Assembly (NCBI GenBank): GCA_030725715.1
Contig: JANRFG010000012.1
Location: 1-64,000, forward strand
Origin: Opitutales bacterium
GTDB lineage: Bacteria; Verrucomicrobiota; Verrucomicrobiia; Opitutales; UBA953
Direction of reading: 5' to 3'
Length of the DNA stretch: 64,000 nucleotides
Part shown: piece after piece, positions 17,255-26,512 of the stretch
Layout: each line of letters begins with the position of its first letter
Numbering within the stretch: the first letter of the stretch is position 1
Program-made: the position numbers and the translations under genes
Notes under the pieces: model-generated
Told to the model about the DNA's origin: nothing
What the model saw: only the letters and a program-made list of their open reading frames with translations
Database searches by the model: none

Positions 17255-17908
17255 TCAGTGGCTGTGGCCGTGATCGTGGCCGTCGCCATGATCATGGTCG
17301 TGGCCGTGGCCGTGGTCGTGGTCGTGGTGACCTTCGCCGGCGAAAAGCACCGGGAGCAGGAGCACCAGGCCGCCGATGAAGGCCGGGGCCCAGGCATTAC
17401 GGAGGCCATGGGCGGAAAGGAACGGATAGAAGGCGACGTAGCCGGCCAGCGCCCAGGCGCCGAGGTGATTGGTGAAGATCCACAGGCCCTTGAGGCCGCC
17501 ATCGTTGGCGCGCCGCTGGACGTAGACCGAGAGGAAGCCGGCGAAGAAGATGGCGGAAAGGATCAGGAGGAAGACGGCGAAGGGGGCCCAGCCTTCGACG
17601 GCGTGGTGGTGGATCTCTTCGGCCTGCTTCTTGAAGTCGGCGGAGACGGCGGCCTCGGCCTGGACCTTGGCGGCCGCGGCGTCGAAAGCCTTGCCCTTGG
17701 CGGCCGTCTTGGCCTTGGCGACGGCCTTGTCGACCAAGGCGGCCTTGACCACGGCTTCCTGGTGGTGGGCTTCCGATTCCGGAAGCGTATGGCTCATGTA
17801 ATGGTAGGCGCCGGCGGACACGCCGTAGAAGACGGCGCCCAGGACGACGGTATTGATGGCCAGGCCGAGGCGGCCGAGGGGCTTGGTAAGGTCCAGCGAG
17901 AAGCTCAT
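17255..17908 (-). CDS. Four-helix membrane protein with His/Asp-rich metal-binding tail
   Basis: Unrecognised 217-aa protein from ATG 17906-17908; an upstream extension would overlap the HAD gene. Predicted helices lie at about 17-36, 106-128, 148-167 and 173-191. Residues 45-100 are a charged Ala/Lys/Glu-rich segment, probably helical, ending HHH. The last 24 residues contain 12 histidines alternating with Asp and Gly, a metal-buffering tail like those of Zn/Ni/Co transporters and chaperones. The DNA of the tail is a GTGGCC/GTGATC-type low-complexity repeat. Convergent with surE, 6 bases apart. A role in zinc or nickel/cobalt handling is inference. Confidence 0.75.
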   Translation of the reverse strand: MSFSLDLTKPLGRLGLAINTVVLGAVFYGVSAGAYHYMSHTLPESEAHHQEAVVKAALVDKAVAKAKTAAKGKAFDAAAAKVQAEAAVSADFKKQAEEIHHHAVEGWAPFAVFLLILSAIFFAGFLSVYVQRRANDGGLKGLWIFTNHLGAWALAGYVAFYPFLSAHGLRNAWAPAFIGGLVLLLPVLFAGEGHHDHDHGHGHDHDHGDGHDHGHSH

Positions 17909-17996
17909 GGTGCGAAGCGGCAACCTAGGTCCGCCGCCCCGCCCTTCAATTCCAAACTTGGAAACCGCCCGCCGACCCGCCTGATTGGGGTCAGCC

Positions 17997-18656
17997 ATGG
18001 CCAACCCCCTCCCTGAAACCGTCCTTTTCGACCTCGACGGCACCTTGGTCGACAACTTCGAGGCCATCCACCGTTGCTACGATGACGTGATGGGCATGAT
18101 GGGTCTGCCAGGCGTGACCCTCGAGCAGATCCGGCGCGCGGTCGGCGGCTCCGTCAACGTCACGGTCGTCAAACTGGCCGGCGAAGCCAACGCCCCCACC
18201 GCCACCCGCCTCTTCCGCGAACACTTCCCATCGGTGATGTACCATGGCCTGCGCGCCTACCCGGGCTGCCGCGAGATCCTCGTCGGACTCCGCGCCAAGG
18301 GCGTCCGCGTCGCGGTCTACACCAACAAGGACGACGCCAACTCCAAGAAGATCATGGAGCACCTCGGCCTGGACGACGTCGTGGACGCGGTCTTCGGCAC
18401 CAACGTGCACCCCTGGCGCAAGCCGCAGGCGGAGTTCACCCACTTCGTGCTCTCGAGCCTGAAGGCCGACGCCGCCCGCACGGTCATGGTCGGCGATTCG
18501 CCGTTCGACATCTCCACGGCCCGCAACGGCAAGCTGGCCGCCATCCATTGCGTGACGACCGGCAGCCATACCGCCGAGGAACTCGCCCCCTACGCCCCGG
18601 ACACGGTCCACGCCGGCCTGCCCGAGCTGGGACGTGAGCTCTTCGGGCTGGGTTGA
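17997..18656 (+). CDS. gph: HAD-superfamily phosphatase, phosphoglycolate phosphatase-like
   Basis: 219-aa cytosolic phosphatase from ATG 17997. Motif I FDLDGTLVDN gives the nucleophile and acid/base aspartates, motif II is VAVYTNK, motif III KPQ lysine in WRKPQAEF, and motif IV MVGDSPFDISTARN the metal aspartates. The cap domain between residues 15 and 85 is helical, as in Gph/PGP. Substrate 2-phosphoglycolate is the default for this subgroup and is not proven; other sugar phosphates are possible. The divergent spacer to the His-tailed protein is 88 bases. Confidence 0.88.
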   Translation: MANPLPETVLFDLDGTLVDNFEAIHRCYDDVMGMMGLPGVTLEQIRRAVGGSVNVTVVKLAGEANAPTATRLFREHFPSVMYHGLRAYPGCREILVGLRAKGVRVAVYTNKDDANSKKIMEHLGLDDVVDAVFGTNVHPWRKPQAEFTHFVLSSLKADAARTVMVGDSPFDISTARNGKLAAIHCVTTGSHTAEELAPYAPDTVHAGLPELGRELFGLG

Positions 18657-18699
18657 TTTTCGTTTCGCTCCCGCCCCGCGGGGCTGATTGGCTCACCTC

Positions 18700-20886
18700 A
18701 TGTCGCCGCCACGCGAACCGCCGCGCGGACCCGAAACCACTCTTTCGGGCGTGGTCGAGCGCATCCTGTGGCTCGACGAGGAGACGCATTTCACGATCGC
18801 GGAGCTCGCGCCCGAGGCCGGCGAGAAGGTCATCATCCTCGGCAACATGACCGGCCTGCAGTGCGGCGAGACGGTCGATGTCAGCGGTCATTGGGAACGC
18901 CATCCTTCGCACGGCCCGCAGTTGCGCGTGCGCACGTTCAGCTCGCGCCTGCCCTCTTCGGTCCACGGCATCCGCAAATACCTCGGCAGCGGCCTCATCA
19001 AGGGCATCGGCAAGACCTACGCCGACAAGATCGTCGCCAAGTTCGGCGTCCGCACCTTCGACATCATCTCCAACCAGTCGGGCCGCCTCCGCGAAGTCGA
19101 CGGCATCGGCCCCGGCCGCGCGAAGGCCATCAAGGCCGCATGGGACGACCAGAAGGCCCTGCGCGAGGTCATGGTCTTCCTGCAGACCTACGGCGTGACC
19201 AACGCCCTCTGCATCCGCATCGTCAAGGCCTACGGCCAGGACGCGAAGAAAGTCCTCACCACCGAACCTTACCGCGTCTGCCGCGAAGTCGAAGGCGTCG
19301 GTTTCAAGACCGCGGACAAGATCGCGCGCAACCTCGGCCTGCCCACCGCCGGCCCGCAGCGCGTCGACGCCGGCATCCTGCACACGCTCGAGGAACTCGA
19401 AGGCGAAGGCCACAGCGCCTTCCCCGACGAAGGCCTGCTCGAGAAAGCCACCGAACTCCTCGAGGTCGACAAGACGATCGTCCACGACCGCCTGCGCAAG
19501 CTGATGGAAGAAAACGCCGTCGGCGTGCTCGCCACGCGCGGCGTGCGCCTCGTGCAGCTCCGCCTCCAGGAGAAGGCCGAGAAGTCCATCGCCGCCTCCA
19601 TCCAGCGCTTCCTCGCCACGCCGTCGGGCCTGCCGACCATCGTCGCCGAGAAAGCCGTCGAATGGGCCCAGACCCGCGCCGGCTTCGCCTTCTCGCCCGC
19701 GCAGGCGGCCGGCGTGCTCATGGCGCTGCAGAACAAGGTGACCGTCCTCACCGGCGGTCCCGGCACCGGTAAGACGACCATCCTCAAGGCGCTCTGCGAC
19801 ATCCTCGGGGCCAAGCGCGTGCGCATGGCGCTGGGCGCGCCGACCGGCCGCGCGGCGAAGCGCATGACCGAGGCCACGCGCGTGCAGGCCTCGACGATCC
19901 ATCGCCTGCTCAAGTTCGATCCGGCGGAGGGCGGCTTCACCGCCAATGCGGAGAGCCCGCTCGCGACGGACTTCGTCATCATCGACGAATCGTCGATGCT
20001 CGACACCAAGCTGGCCGCGGCCCTGCTGCGCGCGGTGCCCGGCACGGCCCACCTGCTCCTCGTCGGCGACGTCAACCAGCTCCCGTCCGTCGGCGCCGGC
20101 AACGTGCTCGGCGACCTCATCGATTCCGGCGCGGCCGCGGTCACGCGTCTCGACACGGTCTTCCGCCAAGGCGCCCGCAGCGGCATCGTCACGGTCGCCC
20201 ACGGCATCCTGCACGCTGACACCTCCCCGCCCACGCCGGTCGAGGATCCGACCAAACTAGACTTCACCCAGGACATCCACTTCGTGCGCGTCGACGACCC
20301 TGAAGCCTGCGTGGCGATGGTCACGAAGCTCTGCTGCGACATCCTCCCGAAGGCCCTGCGCTTCGATCCGCTCCGCGACATCCAGGTGCTCGCACCGATG
20401 CATAAGGGCACCGGAGGCATCCAGGCCTTCAACCAGGCCCTGCAAGGCCGACTGCGTGGGGCCGACGCGCGACCGGGCCGTATCCAGCCGGGCGATAAGG
20501 TCATCCAGACCCGCAACAACTACGACAAGAACGTCTTCAACGGCGACTTCGGCGTGGTGCTCGGGCAGAACGAGGAAGGCACGCTGCTGATCGACTTCGA
20601 CGGCGCGCGCGTCGAGCTCGAGCGCGGCGAACAGGGCGACCTGCATCTCGCCTACGCGGTGAGCATCCACAAGTCCCAGGGCTCGGAATTCCCCGCCGTG
20701 GTCGTGCCCCTGCTCCGCCAGCACAGCATCATGCTCGCGCGTAATCTCGTCTACACCGCCGTCACGCGCGGCCGCAAGCAGGTCATCCTCGTCGGCGACC
20801 CCACCGCTTACGCGATGGCGGTGCGCAACGCTTCGGACTCGCGCCGCATCACCGGCCTCCTCCCCCGCCTCCGCGGCGAGGAGTGA
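18700..20886 (+). CDS. recD2: RecD2 SF1B DNA helicase
   Basis: 728-aa ATP-dependent 5'-3' helicase from ATG 18700. The N-terminal region has tandem helix-hairpin-helix motifs (LIKGIGKTYADKIV, VDGIGPGRAKAI, VEGVGFKTADKIA) typical of RecD2 and absent from RecBCD RecD. Helicase motifs: Walker A LTGGPGTGKTT, motif Ia APTGRAAKRM, Walker B IIDESSMLD, motif III GDVNQLPSVGAG, and the C-terminal AYAVSIHKSQGSEF and YTAVTRGRKQ. RecD2 is used in replication-fork and mismatch repair support where RecBC is missing. Its stop abuts the convergent U32 gene with no spacer. Confidence 0.96.
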   Translation: MSPPREPPRGPETTLSGVVERILWLDEETHFTIAELAPEAGEKVIILGNMTGLQCGETVDVSGHWERHPSHGPQLRVRTFSSRLPSSVHGIRKYLGSGLIKGIGKTYADKIVAKFGVRTFDIISNQSGRLREVDGIGPGRAKAIKAAWDDQKALREVMVFLQTYGVTNALCIRIVKAYGQDAKKVLTTEPYRVCREVEGVGFKTADKIARNLGLPTAGPQRVDAGILHTLEELEGEGHSAFPDEGLLEKATELLEVDKTIVHDRLRKLMEENAVGVLATRGVRLVQLRLQEKAEKSIAASIQRFLATPSGLPTIVAEKAVEWAQTRAGFAFSPAQAAGVLMALQNKVTVLTGGPGTGKTTILKALCDILGAKRVRMALGAPTGRAAKRMTEATRVQASTIHRLLKFDPAEGGFTANAESPLATDFVIIDESSMLDTKLAAALLRAVPGTAHLLLVGDVNQLPSVGAGNVLGDLIDSGAAAVTRLDTVFRQGARSGIVTVAHGILHADTSPPTPVEDPTKLDFTQDIHFVRVDDPEACVAMVTKLCCDILPKALRFDPLRDIQVLAPMHKGTGGIQAFNQALQGRLRGADARPGRIQPGDKVIQTRNNYDKNVFNGDFGVVLGQNEEGTLLIDFDGARVELERGEQGDLHLAYAVSIHKSQGSEFPAVVVPLLRQHSIMLARNLVYTAVTRGRKQVILVGDPTAYAMAVRNASDSRRITGLLPRLRGEE

Positions 20887-23409
20887 TCAGACCCGCACGC
20901 GCATCGTCCCGCGCGTGACGCCGAGCTGGTTGAGGACCTTGAGGTCGTTCCAGAGAGCGGTGCCGTCGATCTCGCCCTTCAGCAGGGCCTGATACTTCTC
21001 GAGCGTGCGTGAGACCGTGGCGGCATCCTCGTCGACGAACTCGACGCGGAAGCGGCGGACGCCCAGGGCAAGCAACTGGGTGACGTATTCGGCGCCGGTC
21101 TGGGCGCGCGAGTTGAAGAGCGTGTTCCGGCAGCCGGCATCGGCCTTGAGGATGTGCTCGGCGCCGACGCGGTCGCGCAGCTTGACGCGGTGCTTCTCGC
21201 ACGGACGGCCGCAGTCGCGGTAATCCTTGCCCTGGGAGAGGAAGGTGCAGAACACGCAGTGCTCCATATGGAACATCGGCATGTGCTGGTGGACCGTGAC
21301 CTCGAACCATTCCGGCGGCGCGGACCGGAAGAGCGCCGTGACCTGCTCGGAGTCGAGGTCGTAGGAGACCGTCAGTCCTTCGAGGGCGTGCTCGCGCATG
21401 AGCCACTCGGCGGTCAGGCCGTTGGCGACGTTGAGGGAGAAGTCGGCGCGCAGGCGCTGGCCCTTGAAGGCCCGGAGATCCTCGTGATTACGCACCAGGT
21501 AACCGTCGGCTTCACAGGAGAGGACGATCTCGCTGATACGGCCTTCGCCCTGCTTGTGGATGCGCGGGCCCATGGCCCAGAACTCGACCTTGCGGCCGGC
21601 TTCCTGCTCGTAGGCGCGGACGCGGGCGACGGCGGCCCGGAACTTCTTGGGGTCCTCGTATTCGGCGTAGATCACGCGGGCGCCGCTCGCGAGGGCGGGC
21701 TCGAGCTGCTCGGGTTCGCGGATGACGACGATGATCTCGGCCTCGCCCGGACGCTTGGGCTCGAAGGGGGCGACCTGGGTGGCCGCTTCCTCGTAAGGCA
21801 GGAGCGTCCAGCGGAGCGGCTGGCTGCGGAGTTTCGTGATCTGTTCGGCGAGGTCGCGGCGCAGGCGGTTCAGCTCGCTGACCGGGATGATGAGGGCGCC
21901 CTCGAGGTCGGCCTGCAGTTCGCCCATTTCGAAGCCCGTGTCGCCGAGGCGGCCCAGCTGGTCGCGGAGCGTGGTGACGTCCATCGGACGCTTCTCGGCC
22001 GCGGCGCAGGGCATCGAGGTCTCGCCGGCGACGACATGGCCTTCGCCGTCGTTGAACTCGACGCGCAGGGGCTGGCCGAGACGGCCGATGACCTTGGCGT
22101 GGAGCGGGCGGCGGAAGTTGGCCTTCTCGCGGTCCCAGGAATCATGGAGACGCTTGTCGAGTTCCTGGTCCTTGGTCTTCCAGAGGATCGCGCCGGTCTT
22201 CACCAACGACCAATCGACGTCTTCGCGGCCGAAGCGGACGAAGGTCAGACCGCCGCGCGCGGGCTCGAGTCCGTGGACGAAGCCGCCCTGCTCGCGTTCG
22301 GCCGGCTTGCCTTGGTCGAAGACCACGCCGTCGCCGGGCTTCAGCGGGCCTTCGAGGCGCATCGTCACGCCGTTGGAGGCGACGTCGACGACCGTGCCAA
22401 GGTAGGCGCCGCGCTTCTTGCCGAAGCGGGCGTGGACGAGCTGCTGGTTGTCGATGCCGCGGAGCCAGCCCGTGTGCAGGCCGCGCGAGAACGTCATCTG
22501 CATCGCGTAGTCTTCTTCCTGACGGACCTGCAGCGCGGCGCGGTCGGCATCGGCACCTTTGGCAAAAGCATCCCAGGCGGCGTCCACCGCGCGACGGTAG
22601 GCCTTCGTGATGGCGGCGACGTATTCCGGGGACTTCAGGCGGCCCTCGATCTTCAGGGAACGGATGCCGGCGCGGATCAGGTCGGGCACGACTTCGATGC
22701 CGGCGAGGTCCTGCGGGGAGAGGAGGTAGGCCTTGTCGCCGAGGTCGCGGACCACGCCGTCGACCACGAGTTCGTAAGGCAGGCGGCAGGCCTGGGCGCA
22801 TTCGCCGCGGTTGGCCGAGCGGCCGCCGAGCGATTCGCTCGTCAGGCACTGGCCGGAATAAGCGACGCAGAGCGCGCCGTGCACGAAGACCTCGAGATCG
22901 AGGGGTTCGCCTTGGGCGGCCTGTTCCGTCTGCAGCTTCTGCATCTCCGGGATCGAGACCTCGCGGCCGAGGACGGCGAGCGAGGCGCCGAGGCCGCGGG
23001 CGTAATCGACGCCCGCCGCGCTCGTCACCGTCATCTGCGTCGAAGCGTGGATCGGGAAGTCGGGCGAGATGCGGCGGATGAGGCGGCAGATGCCCGGATC
23101 CTGGACGATGGCGGCGTCGACGCCGGCCGCGACGATCGAGCGGAGCGTACGTGCGGCTTCGGCCAGTTCGTCGGGGAAGATCAGCGTGTTGAAGGTCACG
23201 TAGCCCTTGACCCCGCGGCCATGCAGGTAGGCCATGAGCTCCGGCAGGTCGGACTCTTCGAAGTTCTTGGCCCGGACGCGGGCGTTGAAGCGACCGATGC
23301 CGAAGAACACCGCGTCGGCGCCGTTCTCGACCGCCGCGCGGACGCAGTCCCACTCGCCGGCCGGGGCGAGGACTTCGGGCTTACGGCCCATGGGATTGAC
23401 GGTGCTCAT
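20887..23409 (-). CDS. U32 family peptidase-like protein (RlhA-type)
   Basis: 840-aa protein. The N-terminal TIM-barrel-like U32 domain shows PEVLAPAGEWDCVRAAVENG, DAVFFGIGRFNARVRAKNF, and the U32 signature EVFVHGALCVAYSGQC followed by RGECAQACRLPY. The middle and C-terminal parts match the DUF3656 extension of the long RlhA/YdcP group. Late cysteines (CVFCTFL, CGRPCEK, ADAGCRNTLFNSR) may add an Fe-S or zinc site. Long members such as E. coli RlhA hydroxylate 23S rRNA; others have unclear RNA-modifying roles, and peptidase activity is doubtful. Its ATG overlaps the stop of the antiporter gene on the same strand by ATGA... geometry in reverse order: the U32 gene is upstream and the antiporter stop overlaps its start. 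Confidence 0.9.
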   Translation of the reverse strand: MSTVNPMGRKPEVLAPAGEWDCVRAAVENGADAVFFGIGRFNARVRAKNFEESDLPELMAYLHGRGVKGYVTFNTLIFPDELAEAARTLRSIVAAGVDAAIVQDPGICRLIRRISPDFPIHASTQMTVTSAAGVDYARGLGASLAVLGREVSIPEMQKLQTEQAAQGEPLDLEVFVHGALCVAYSGQCLTSESLGGRSANRGECAQACRLPYELVVDGVVRDLGDKAYLLSPQDLAGIEVVPDLIRAGIRSLKIEGRLKSPEYVAAITKAYRRAVDAAWDAFAKGADADRAALQVRQEEDYAMQMTFSRGLHTGWLRGIDNQQLVHARFGKKRGAYLGTVVDVASNGVTMRLEGPLKPGDGVVFDQGKPAEREQGGFVHGLEPARGGLTFVRFGREDVDWSLVKTGAILWKTKDQELDKRLHDSWDREKANFRRPLHAKVIGRLGQPLRVEFNDGEGHVVAGETSMPCAAAEKRPMDVTTLRDQLGRLGDTGFEMGELQADLEGALIIPVSELNRLRRDLAEQITKLRSQPLRWTLLPYEEAATQVAPFEPKRPGEAEIIVVIREPEQLEPALASGARVIYAEYEDPKKFRAAVARVRAYEQEAGRKVEFWAMGPRIHKQGEGRISEIVLSCEADGYLVRNHEDLRAFKGQRLRADFSLNVANGLTAEWLMREHALEGLTVSYDLDSEQVTALFRSAPPEWFEVTVHQHMPMFHMEHCVFCTFLSQGKDYRDCGRPCEKHRVKLRDRVGAEHILKADAGCRNTLFNSRAQTGAEYVTQLLALGVRRFRVEFVDEDAATVSRTLEKYQALLKGEIDGTALWNDLKVLNQLGVTRGTMRVRV

Positions 23410-24602
23410 GCGGGTTCATGTCCGGCGGAGTCCGCCGTGGTGCGCCGGGCGGCTCCCGCCGTCCCCGCCATCATCACCAAAGCGGAGAAGATCACGACCT
23501 GCGTCACCAATGCGTCGTCGACCCGGGCCAGCCGGACGGCGGGTGGCAGCTGCAGCAGGAGGAGGACGGTGATCAGCCCCCGGGGGGCGACGAACATCAC
23601 CGGGGCCAGCCGCTGGCCCGCCAGCCGGAGCAGGCCTGCGCGCAGGGCATAGGCCGCGAGCAGCGTGCCGCCCGCCCAGAGCAGCACGTCCGTCCGGAAG
23701 AGCTGCGTGAAGTCGATCAGGAAGCCGAACAGCAGGAAGAAGGCGATGCGCACCACGAAAGTCAGTTCCCCCAGGAGCTCGTCGAAGCGACGGACTTCCG
23801 GCTCCAGGGAGTCAGGACGGAGGAAGGCCAGCCGGGGGAACCGGTCCAGCTTGCGGAAGTTCGCGAGGAAGAGCCCCAGCACCAGGATGAGCAGCAGCGC
23901 GGGAAGGTGATAATGCTTGGCGACGGAATAGAGCAGGATGACCAAGGCCAGGATCGGACCGAACTTGACGCGATGGCGGAGACGAGAGATCAGGAACGCC
24001 AGCAGCATGGTGCCGCCGAAAGCCAGCAAAGCGCTCCACGAAAGCTGCAGGAAGAAGGACTTCACCGCGGCGGAGCCGATGACTTCGTTCGCGAGGAAGA
24101 AATTGAAGGCCAGCACCCCGAGGATGTCGGAGAAGGCGCTCTCATAGATGATGAACTCCGCGTCCTCGGCGCCGAGCAGCCGCGAGGTCGGGACGGCCAC
24201 CGCGCTGGAGATCACGGAGAATGGCAGGGCGTTGAGCAGCCCCGTCCGGAAGTCGCAACCGACCAGCGCGGTGAGCGCATAGGCCAGGCCGACCGCCAGC
24301 AAGGCCATCGTCACGGCCGCAAGGAAAAGCGACCGCCAGATGAGCGGAGCCCGCGCCCGGCTGAACCGCAGCTCCAAGGCCCCCTCCAGCACGATCAGGA
24401 TCAGACCGGCCGTGCCGATCTCGGGAAGCAGGCGGGCGAGCCCGGGCAGGCTCCAGCCCAGGGTGGCGCAGACCGGCCGGAGGGCCATGCCCAAGCCCAG
24501 CAGCAGCAGGACGCTGGGAATCCTGGTACGGGCCGAACTCACCTCGAACAAGTAACATACCAGGACAAGGATCGAAAGCAGGGCGAGGGCCGGCAATTCC
24601 AT
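23406..24602 (-). CDS. Cation:proton antiporter (CPA family)
   Basis: 398-aa integral membrane protein, started at ATG 24600-24602 (MELPALALLSILVLVCYLFEVSSARTR cut to its first motif). About 11-12 hydrophobic segments are visible. The helix with VLEGALELRF and the block SVISSAVAVPTSRLLG then YESAFSDILGVL match the ion-binding helices of CPA1/CPA2 exchangers (Asp in the SDILG segment). No cytoplasmic TrkA-N domain is present. The stop overlaps the start of the U32 gene by 3 bases, so the two are translationally coupled. A longer open frame reaching 25070 is the shadow of the dUTPase gene and is rejected. Na+ or K+ preference is unknown. Confidence 0.88.
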   Translation of the reverse strand: MELPALALLSILVLVCYLFEVSSARTRIPSVLLLLGLGMALRPVCATLGWSLPGLARLLPEIGTAGLILIVLEGALELRFSRARAPLIWRSLFLAAVTMALLAVGLAYALTALVGCDFRTGLLNALPFSVISSAVAVPTSRLLGAEDAEFIIYESAFSDILGVLAFNFFLANEVIGSAAVKSFFLQLSWSALLAFGGTMLLAFLISRLRHRVKFGPILALVILLYSVAKHYHLPALLLILVLGLFLANFRKLDRFPRLAFLRPDSLEPEVRRFDELLGELTFVVRIAFFLLFGFLIDFTQLFRTDVLLWAGGTLLAAYALRAGLLRLAGQRLAPVMFVAPRGLITVLLLLQLPPAVRLARVDDALVTQVVIFSALVMMAGTAGAARRTTADSAGHEPA

Positions 24603-24701
24603 GAGCGGATAAAGACGCCCCCCCCCGCTTACCCCAAGACTAAAATCGGTCCGACCCATTTTCGCCTTTCGTCCCGCCCCGGCCGGCTGTTTGATGATGT
24701 C

Positions 24702-25076
24702 ATGTCCGACAAGCTCGAAGAAATCTTCCAGATGCAGCAGGCGCTCAACAAGCGCATCGGCGTCGAAACCGCCGGCATGACCGAAGAGGAGAAGATCAAA
24801 TGGGTCCTCAACTACCTCCGCGCCATGCAGCAGGAGATGGCCGAGCTGACCGACTCCGTGCCCTGGAAGTGGTGGGCCAAGTACCAGAAGTTCGACGAGC
24901 AGAACGCCCGCGTCGAGGTCATCGACCTCTTCCACTTCCTGATCTCCATCGCCCAGGTCCTCGGCATGTCCGCCGACGACGTCTACCAGGCCTACCTGAA
25001 GAAGAACGCCGTGAACCACCAGCGCCAGGACTCCGGCTACGTCAAGAAGGACGAGAACGACTCCCGCCACATCTGA
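24702..25076 (+). CDS. Dimeric (all-alpha) dUTP diphosphatase
   Basis: 124-aa protein of the MazG-like all-alpha NTP pyrophosphatase superfamily, dUTPase_2 type. It hydrolyses dUTP (and dUDP) to dUMP, which protects DNA from uracil. The paired acidic motifs are EMAEL (ExxE) in helix 2 and EVIDLFHFL (ExxD) in helix 4. The C-terminal NHQRQDSGYVKKDENDSRH motif is the usual basic/acidic signature. ATG 24702 is chosen; the frame is open far upstream over the antiporter gene but that is a shadow. No trimeric dut was seen here. Confidence 0.9.
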   Translation: MSDKLEEIFQMQQALNKRIGVETAGMTEEEKIKWVLNYLRAMQQEMAELTDSVPWKWWAKYQKFDEQNARVEVIDLFHFLISIAQVLGMSADDVYQAYLKKNAVNHQRQDSGYVKKDENDSRHI

Positions 25077-25089
25077 GCCCCCTTACCCC

Positions 25090-25827
25090 ATGTCCCGCCC
25101 CTCCCCCCGCCGCGCCGGCTTCACCCTCGTCGAGCTCCTGGTCGTCATCGCCGTCATCGCGATCCTGGCCACCATCACCTTCGGCCTCTTCAAGGCCGCC
25201 AACAACGGACGCAACAAGTCCAAGTCCAAGGGCGAGATCCAGGCCATCTCCATGGCGGCCCAGAGCTACCGCAAGGCCTACGGCGATTTCCCGGGCTGCG
25301 CCACGGGCACGGACGAGCGCTATCGTCGGGACCTCCTCGACCAGCTCCTCGGCCGACGCCTCCTGCGTTTCGTGAACGCCGGGGCCCCGCCCGCCTTGGT
25401 CGCCTTCGACGACGCCGCCCTCCCCGGCGGCGGCAACCGGCAGATGCGCAGCTTCCTCAGCGTGGACGACGTCACGACCAACGACGACGCCCAGATCAGC
25501 GCCAACGACTGGCGGGGCGGCAACGCCGCCTGCCGGGAGTTCGTCGACGCCTGGGGCAATCCCTACGACTACCGGTACCGCGTGCTGTCCAGCCAGTCCA
25601 ACTTCCAGCAGTGGAGGTCCCCCAACTTCCTTCTCGTCTCTTGCTCGGTCAACTTCGTCGAGCCGGCCGTCCAGGGCGAAGCGCCCGCCCTCGACGAATA
25701 CTGGGATCCGGCCCCCTCCGGCGGCAGCACGATGACCCGTTCGGGCATCGTCCCGGCCAGCTATCTCGACGAAAGCGGTTCCAACGGGCCGTTCCGCGCC
25801 GACAACATCGTCAACTGGTCGAACTGA
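25090..25827 (+). CDS. Type II pseudopilin / prepilin-type protein
   Basis: 245-aa secreted protein with a class III signal: short basic leader ending RRAG, then FTLVELLVVIAVIAILATIT. It is cleaved after glycine with methylated Phe at +1 and Glu at +5, as in GspG/PilA. The C-terminal domain has residues typical of verrucomicrobial pseudopilins (YRKAYGDFP, WGNPYDYRYRV). No secretion ATPase or secretin is adjacent. Such orphan pseudopilins are abundant in this phylum and their individual roles are unknown. Its end overlaps the convergent PAP2 gene by 17 bases. Confidence 0.9.
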   Translation: MSRPSPRRAGFTLVELLVVIAVIAILATITFGLFKAANNGRNKSKSKGEIQAISMAAQSYRKAYGDFPGCATGTDERYRRDLLDQLLGRRLLRFVNAGAPPALVAFDDAALPGGGNRQMRSFLSVDDVTTNDDAQISANDWRGGNAACREFVDAWGNPYDYRYRVLSSQSNFQQWRSPNFLLVSCSVNFVEPAVQGEAPALDEYWDPAPSGGSTMTRSGIVPASYLDESGSNGPFRADNIVNWSN

Positions 25828-26512
25828 CCTCGCGGGTCAGCGGACGCTTCATCGCCAAGGCCAGGCCGGCGCAGAGCAGCCAGGCCAAGACGGCCGTGGC
25901 CAGCGTGTGGGACAGGAAATGCTCGCCCCGGGCGATCTGATAGAAACCCATCCAGGATCCGACGAACAGGCCGAGGGCCAGCCCTCGCCAACGGCGCGTG
26001 CCGAGGATCCAATAGAGCCCCATCAGGGCGAAGCCGCCGCTGGCGTGGCCCGCAGGGAACGCATGGCTCGGATAGCCGGGCGGCTTCGGATCGAACAGCA
26101 GCAGATGCTCCCAGACGCCCCCGTAGGTCTTGAGCTCCAGCGGCGTGGCCATGTTCGTGACGGCGCGCAGCTGGGTGGAGACGACCGGCACGATGGCGAG
26201 GCAGGCCAGGAAGAACAAGGCGCGCATGCGCACGCGACGGGCGAAGACCGCGGCAAGGATCAGCAGGACGGCCCAGATGATGATGAGCGCCTTGGGCCCG
26301 CGGTAGGCCAAGGCGTCGCCGAGCGGGTGGCCGTGCGGGATCAGCCAGGCCTGGCCGTCCCAGAACAAGCCCTGGAACCAGTGGTCGAGGGCGTCGCCAC
26401 CCGTGCCGGCGAAGCCGAAGAAGCCGACGACGGCGGCGAGGACGACGGCCGGCGCGCGGAGCGAGCGCGGCTCAACGCGCGCGAGGTTTCTCGGGATTCT
26501 GGAGTCCGCCAT
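25811..26512 (-). CDS. PAP2-family membrane phosphatase
   Basis: 233-aa integral membrane protein, started at ATG 26510-26512 inside the end of the LtaS-like gene (about 40-base overlap); a start further upstream is also possible. Six hydrophobic segments. PAP2 signatures of the lipid phosphatase subgroup are TPLELKTYGGVWEH, FPAGHASGGFALMGLYW and QIARGEHFLSHTLA, the last holding the catalytic histidine. Likely dephosphorylates a lipid such as lipid A, undecaprenyl diphosphate or phosphatidylglycerol phosphate in the inner-membrane outer leaflet. Overlap with the LtaS-like gene suggests a shared role in phosphoglycolipid chemistry. Confidence 0.85.
   Translation of the reverse strand: MADSRIPRNLARVEPRSLRAPAVVLAAVVGFFGFAGTGGDALDHWFQGLFWDGQAWLIPHGHPLGDALAYRGPKALIIIWAVLLILAAVFARRVRMRALFFLACLAIVPVVSTQLRAVTNMATPLELKTYGGVWEHLLLFDPKPPGYPSHAFPAGHASGGFALMGLYWILGTRRWRGLALGLFVGSWMGFYQIARGEHFLSHTLATAVLAWLLCAGLALAMKRPLTREVSSTS

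Noticed and set aside
17258..17340. GTGGCC/GTGATC low-complexity DNA as a regulatory or recombination repeat
   Set aside because: Explained by the His/Asp/Gly tail codons of the membrane protein on the minus strand.
21154..23652. Long plus-strand frame opposite the U32 gene
   Set aside because: Low-complexity acidic/arginine-rich product with no family pattern; the U32 signature is on the minus strand.
24617..24626. Run of about nine cytosines between antiporter and dUTPase genes
   Set aside because: A homopolymer in a short divergent spacer; it could vary in length by slippage, but there is no evidence of phase variation of either gene.
24603..25070. N-terminal extension of the antiporter
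   Set aside because: It is the antisense shadow of the dUTPase gene; the first helix starts at ATG 24600-24602.
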